A DNA stretch of 64,000 bases, from positions 62,001 to 126,000 of the forward strand of contig LJUY01000003.1 of assembly GCA_001304015.1 (NCBI GenBank). Reading direction: 5' to 3'. This stretch comes from a candidate division Zixibacteria bacterium SM23_81. GTDB lineage: Bacteria > SM23-81. Below, piece after piece: positions 62,882 through 64,000 of the stretch (its first letter is position 1; each line of letters begins with the position of its first letter). A model generated the notes under the pieces. The model searched no databases, was not told where the DNA came from, and was given only the letters and a program-made list of their open reading frames with translations. Made by a program: the position numbers and the translations under genes.

Positions 62882-63700
62882 ATGCTCGAGAATAAGTTAA
62901 CACAATTGCAAGCCAATCTGCGGGAGATGGGAAGCGTGCTCATCGCTTTCTCCGGTGGGGTGGACAGCACATTCTTGGTGCGTGTGGCCCATGATGTGTT
63001 GACAGATCGAGTCATGGCGGTGACGGCCACCTCTCCCACCTATTCAGCCTCAGAAGTTCGTGAAGCCAAGCGATTGGCCGCGCAGCTGGGCGTCCGGCAT
63101 CAGTTTATACAGAGCGACGAGTTCAGGGACGATCAATTTGTGCGTAACGACCCCAGACGTTGCTACTATTGCAAACGCAGTCTGTTCGCCAAGCTCATGC
63201 AGCTGGCCCGTGATCAAGGTCTCCGCCAGGTGCTGGATGGCTCCAATCTCGATGATCTGCGCGACTATAGACCAGGGGCTCAGGCTCTTCAAGAATTGGG
63301 TATCAGAAGTCCCCTGCAGGAGGTGGGTTTCACCAAGGAAGATGTACGCCGACTCAGCCGTCAGATGGGACTGGACACATGGAGAAAGCCGAGTCTGGCC
63401 TGCTTGGCCTCCCGGATTCCATACGGCACACCTCTTCGGGAGCGGGATCTAAGAATGGTGGAGGGAGCCGAGGAAGTACTCAAGGAGGTGGGGTGTACGC
63501 AGTCACGAGTCCGTCATCATGGGAACCTGGCCAGAATTGAGGTGGGAGAGGGGGATATGGAAAGGGTTCTGGCGCATCGAGAGAGGATTGCCACGGCCCT
63601 CAAAGAGTTGGGATACATGTATGTGGCCCTAGACCTGGAGGGCTATCGCGTAGGCAGCTTGAACGAGGTTTTCATCGATGAAAAGGGGAAAAAACCTTAG
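62882..63700 (+). CDS. larE: LarE-type ATP-dependent sulfur transferase
   Basis: A 272-residue PP-loop protein. The ATP motif is AFSGGVDSTFLVRVA, followed by NDPRRCYYCKRSLF, and the family's catalytic Cys lies in KPSLACLASRIPYG. LarE supplies sulfur to the nickel-pincer nucleotide cofactor of lactate racemase and relatives. Partners larB and larC are not in the window, so the role here may also be in another sulfur transfer. Sacrificial (one Cys) or Fe-S (three Cys) mode is not resolved by sequence alone. Confidence 0.9.
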   Translation: MLENKLTQLQANLREMGSVLIAFSGGVDSTFLVRVAHDVLTDRVMAVTATSPTYSASEVREAKRLAAQLGVRHQFIQSDEFRDDQFVRNDPRRCYYCKRSLFAKLMQLARDQGLRQVLDGSNLDDLRDYRPGAQALQELGIRSPLQEVGFTKEDVRRLSRQMGLDTWRKPSLACLASRIPYGTPLRERDLRMVEGAEEVLKEVGCTQSRVRHHGNLARIEVGEGDMERVLAHRERIATALKELGYMYVALDLEGYRVGSLNEVFIDEKGKKP

Positions 63701-63721
63701 TCTGAAGCCTATTGCTGGATG

Positions 63722-63745
63722 GCGGCCCGAAAGGGCCGCTTTTTT
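63722..63745. terminator. bidirectional terminator between larE and thiD
   Basis: A 7-bp GCGGCCC/GGGCCGC stem with a GAAA tetraloop and six T residues at 63740-63745. It lies 22 nt past the larE stop and meets the stop of the converging thiD gene. Confidence 0.85.
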
Positions 63746-64000
63746 ATAGGTTGGCCGGAGGTTTGACCATATGATTCAAGGGCCCATATCCGTGGCCTAA
63801 AGGCAAGCTCTCACGGATGGCTCGAGTTACGTATTCCTTGGCCGCCGCCACCGAGTCGGTCACAGAAAGCCCCCTGGCCAAGCACGCAGCGATGGCCGCC
63901 GAGAAGGTACAGCCGGTTCCATGGGTGTGCTGAGTCTCAATTCTCTGAGACTTAAATTCGGTGTAGGATTTACCATCATAGAGAATGTCCAGGGCTGACC
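63744..64000 (-). CDS. thiD: hydroxymethylpyrimidine/phosphomethylpyrimidine kinase, partial
   Basis: The last 85 codons or so of a thiamine-pathway kinase that phosphorylates the pyrimidine moiety. The diagnostic HTHGTGCTFSAAIAA is complete, followed by AAKEYVTRAIRESLPLGHG. The gene runs off the right edge; the visible part ends in PPANL at 63744. Its terminal stop overlaps the T-run of the terminator shared with larE. Confidence 0.92.
   Translation of the reverse strand, partial: SALDILYDGKSYTEFKSQRIETQHTHGTGCTFSAAIAACLARGLSVTDSVAAAKEYVTRAIRESLPLGHGYGPLNHMVKPPANL

Overview
The window (about 64 kb, moderate GC) most resembles a diderm bacterium of the Fibrobacterota-Chlorobiota-Bacteroidota (FCB) superphylum, probably a candidate lineage. 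The pointers are a C25 (gingipain/PorU-like) peptidase and an M6-like protein with C-terminal PNP-type sorting domains, two PorV/PorQ-family proteins, DUF5683-like proteins, a Gld-type ABC module fused into a Bat operon, LPS-type heptose genes, and a lexA operator of the form TGCNC-N4-GTGCA, which I recall from Fibrobacter. The species cannot be named from sequence alone.

Layout. 1-19.9 kb, all on +: an envelope/secretion cluster with tightly packed genes. It holds a C25 peptidase (5' truncated by the window), two tandem PorV/Q paralogues, an M6-like protein whose HExxH is degenerate, two DUF5683-like membrane proteins, an HExxH-propeller-barrel fusion, an NHL lipoprotein, a 1150-residue predicted barrel protein, an Omp85 protein and a UbiA prenyltransferase. 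20.2-24.1 kb: dtd, maf and uvrB, split by a repeat-rich spacer. 24.2-26.9 kb: GT9-type genes, a GmhB-like phosphatase and a NusG-domain-II protein. 27.4-31.3 kb: Gx transporter, MATE exporter and a GT39-like/TPR membrane protein. 31.3-34.5 kb: lexA with a near-textbook self-operator, then an SPL-like radical SAM protein, a DUF6504-like protein and an HhH radical SAM protein, a plausible DNA-damage cassette. 34.5-36.5 kb: exported isoaspartyl methyltransferase, PTS IIA and a zinc-ribbon protein.

36.9-47.2 kb, all on -: a secreted multidomain endonuclease I, a pckA gene interrupted by two in-frame stops behind an aspartate aminotransferase, a secreted M1 peptidase and a lipoprotein. The nuclease and M1 peptidase end in the same Fn3-like module closing on VGEFDRxLSxG. 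47.4-61.0 kb, -: a 13-gene operon running moxR, DUF58, ABC ATPase, permease, GldG-like, DUF4340, BatD-like, batA, batB, batC, batD, batE and a cyclophilin. 61.4-63.7 kb, +: an Rrf2 regulator, nadA and larE, converging on a partial thiD at the right edge across a shared terminator.

The spacers are unusual. At least five carry the same modular short-motif tracts (GAGACTCG, ATTCGTGAATCG, GCGTAATACG, CTGCCTCC, CCATTGCC), and others carry REP-like palindromes and a family of three related GTTGC-type hairpins. Strong sigma70-like promoters can be read for uvrB, lexA, the PTS IIA gene, the M1 peptidase and the Rrf2 regulator.
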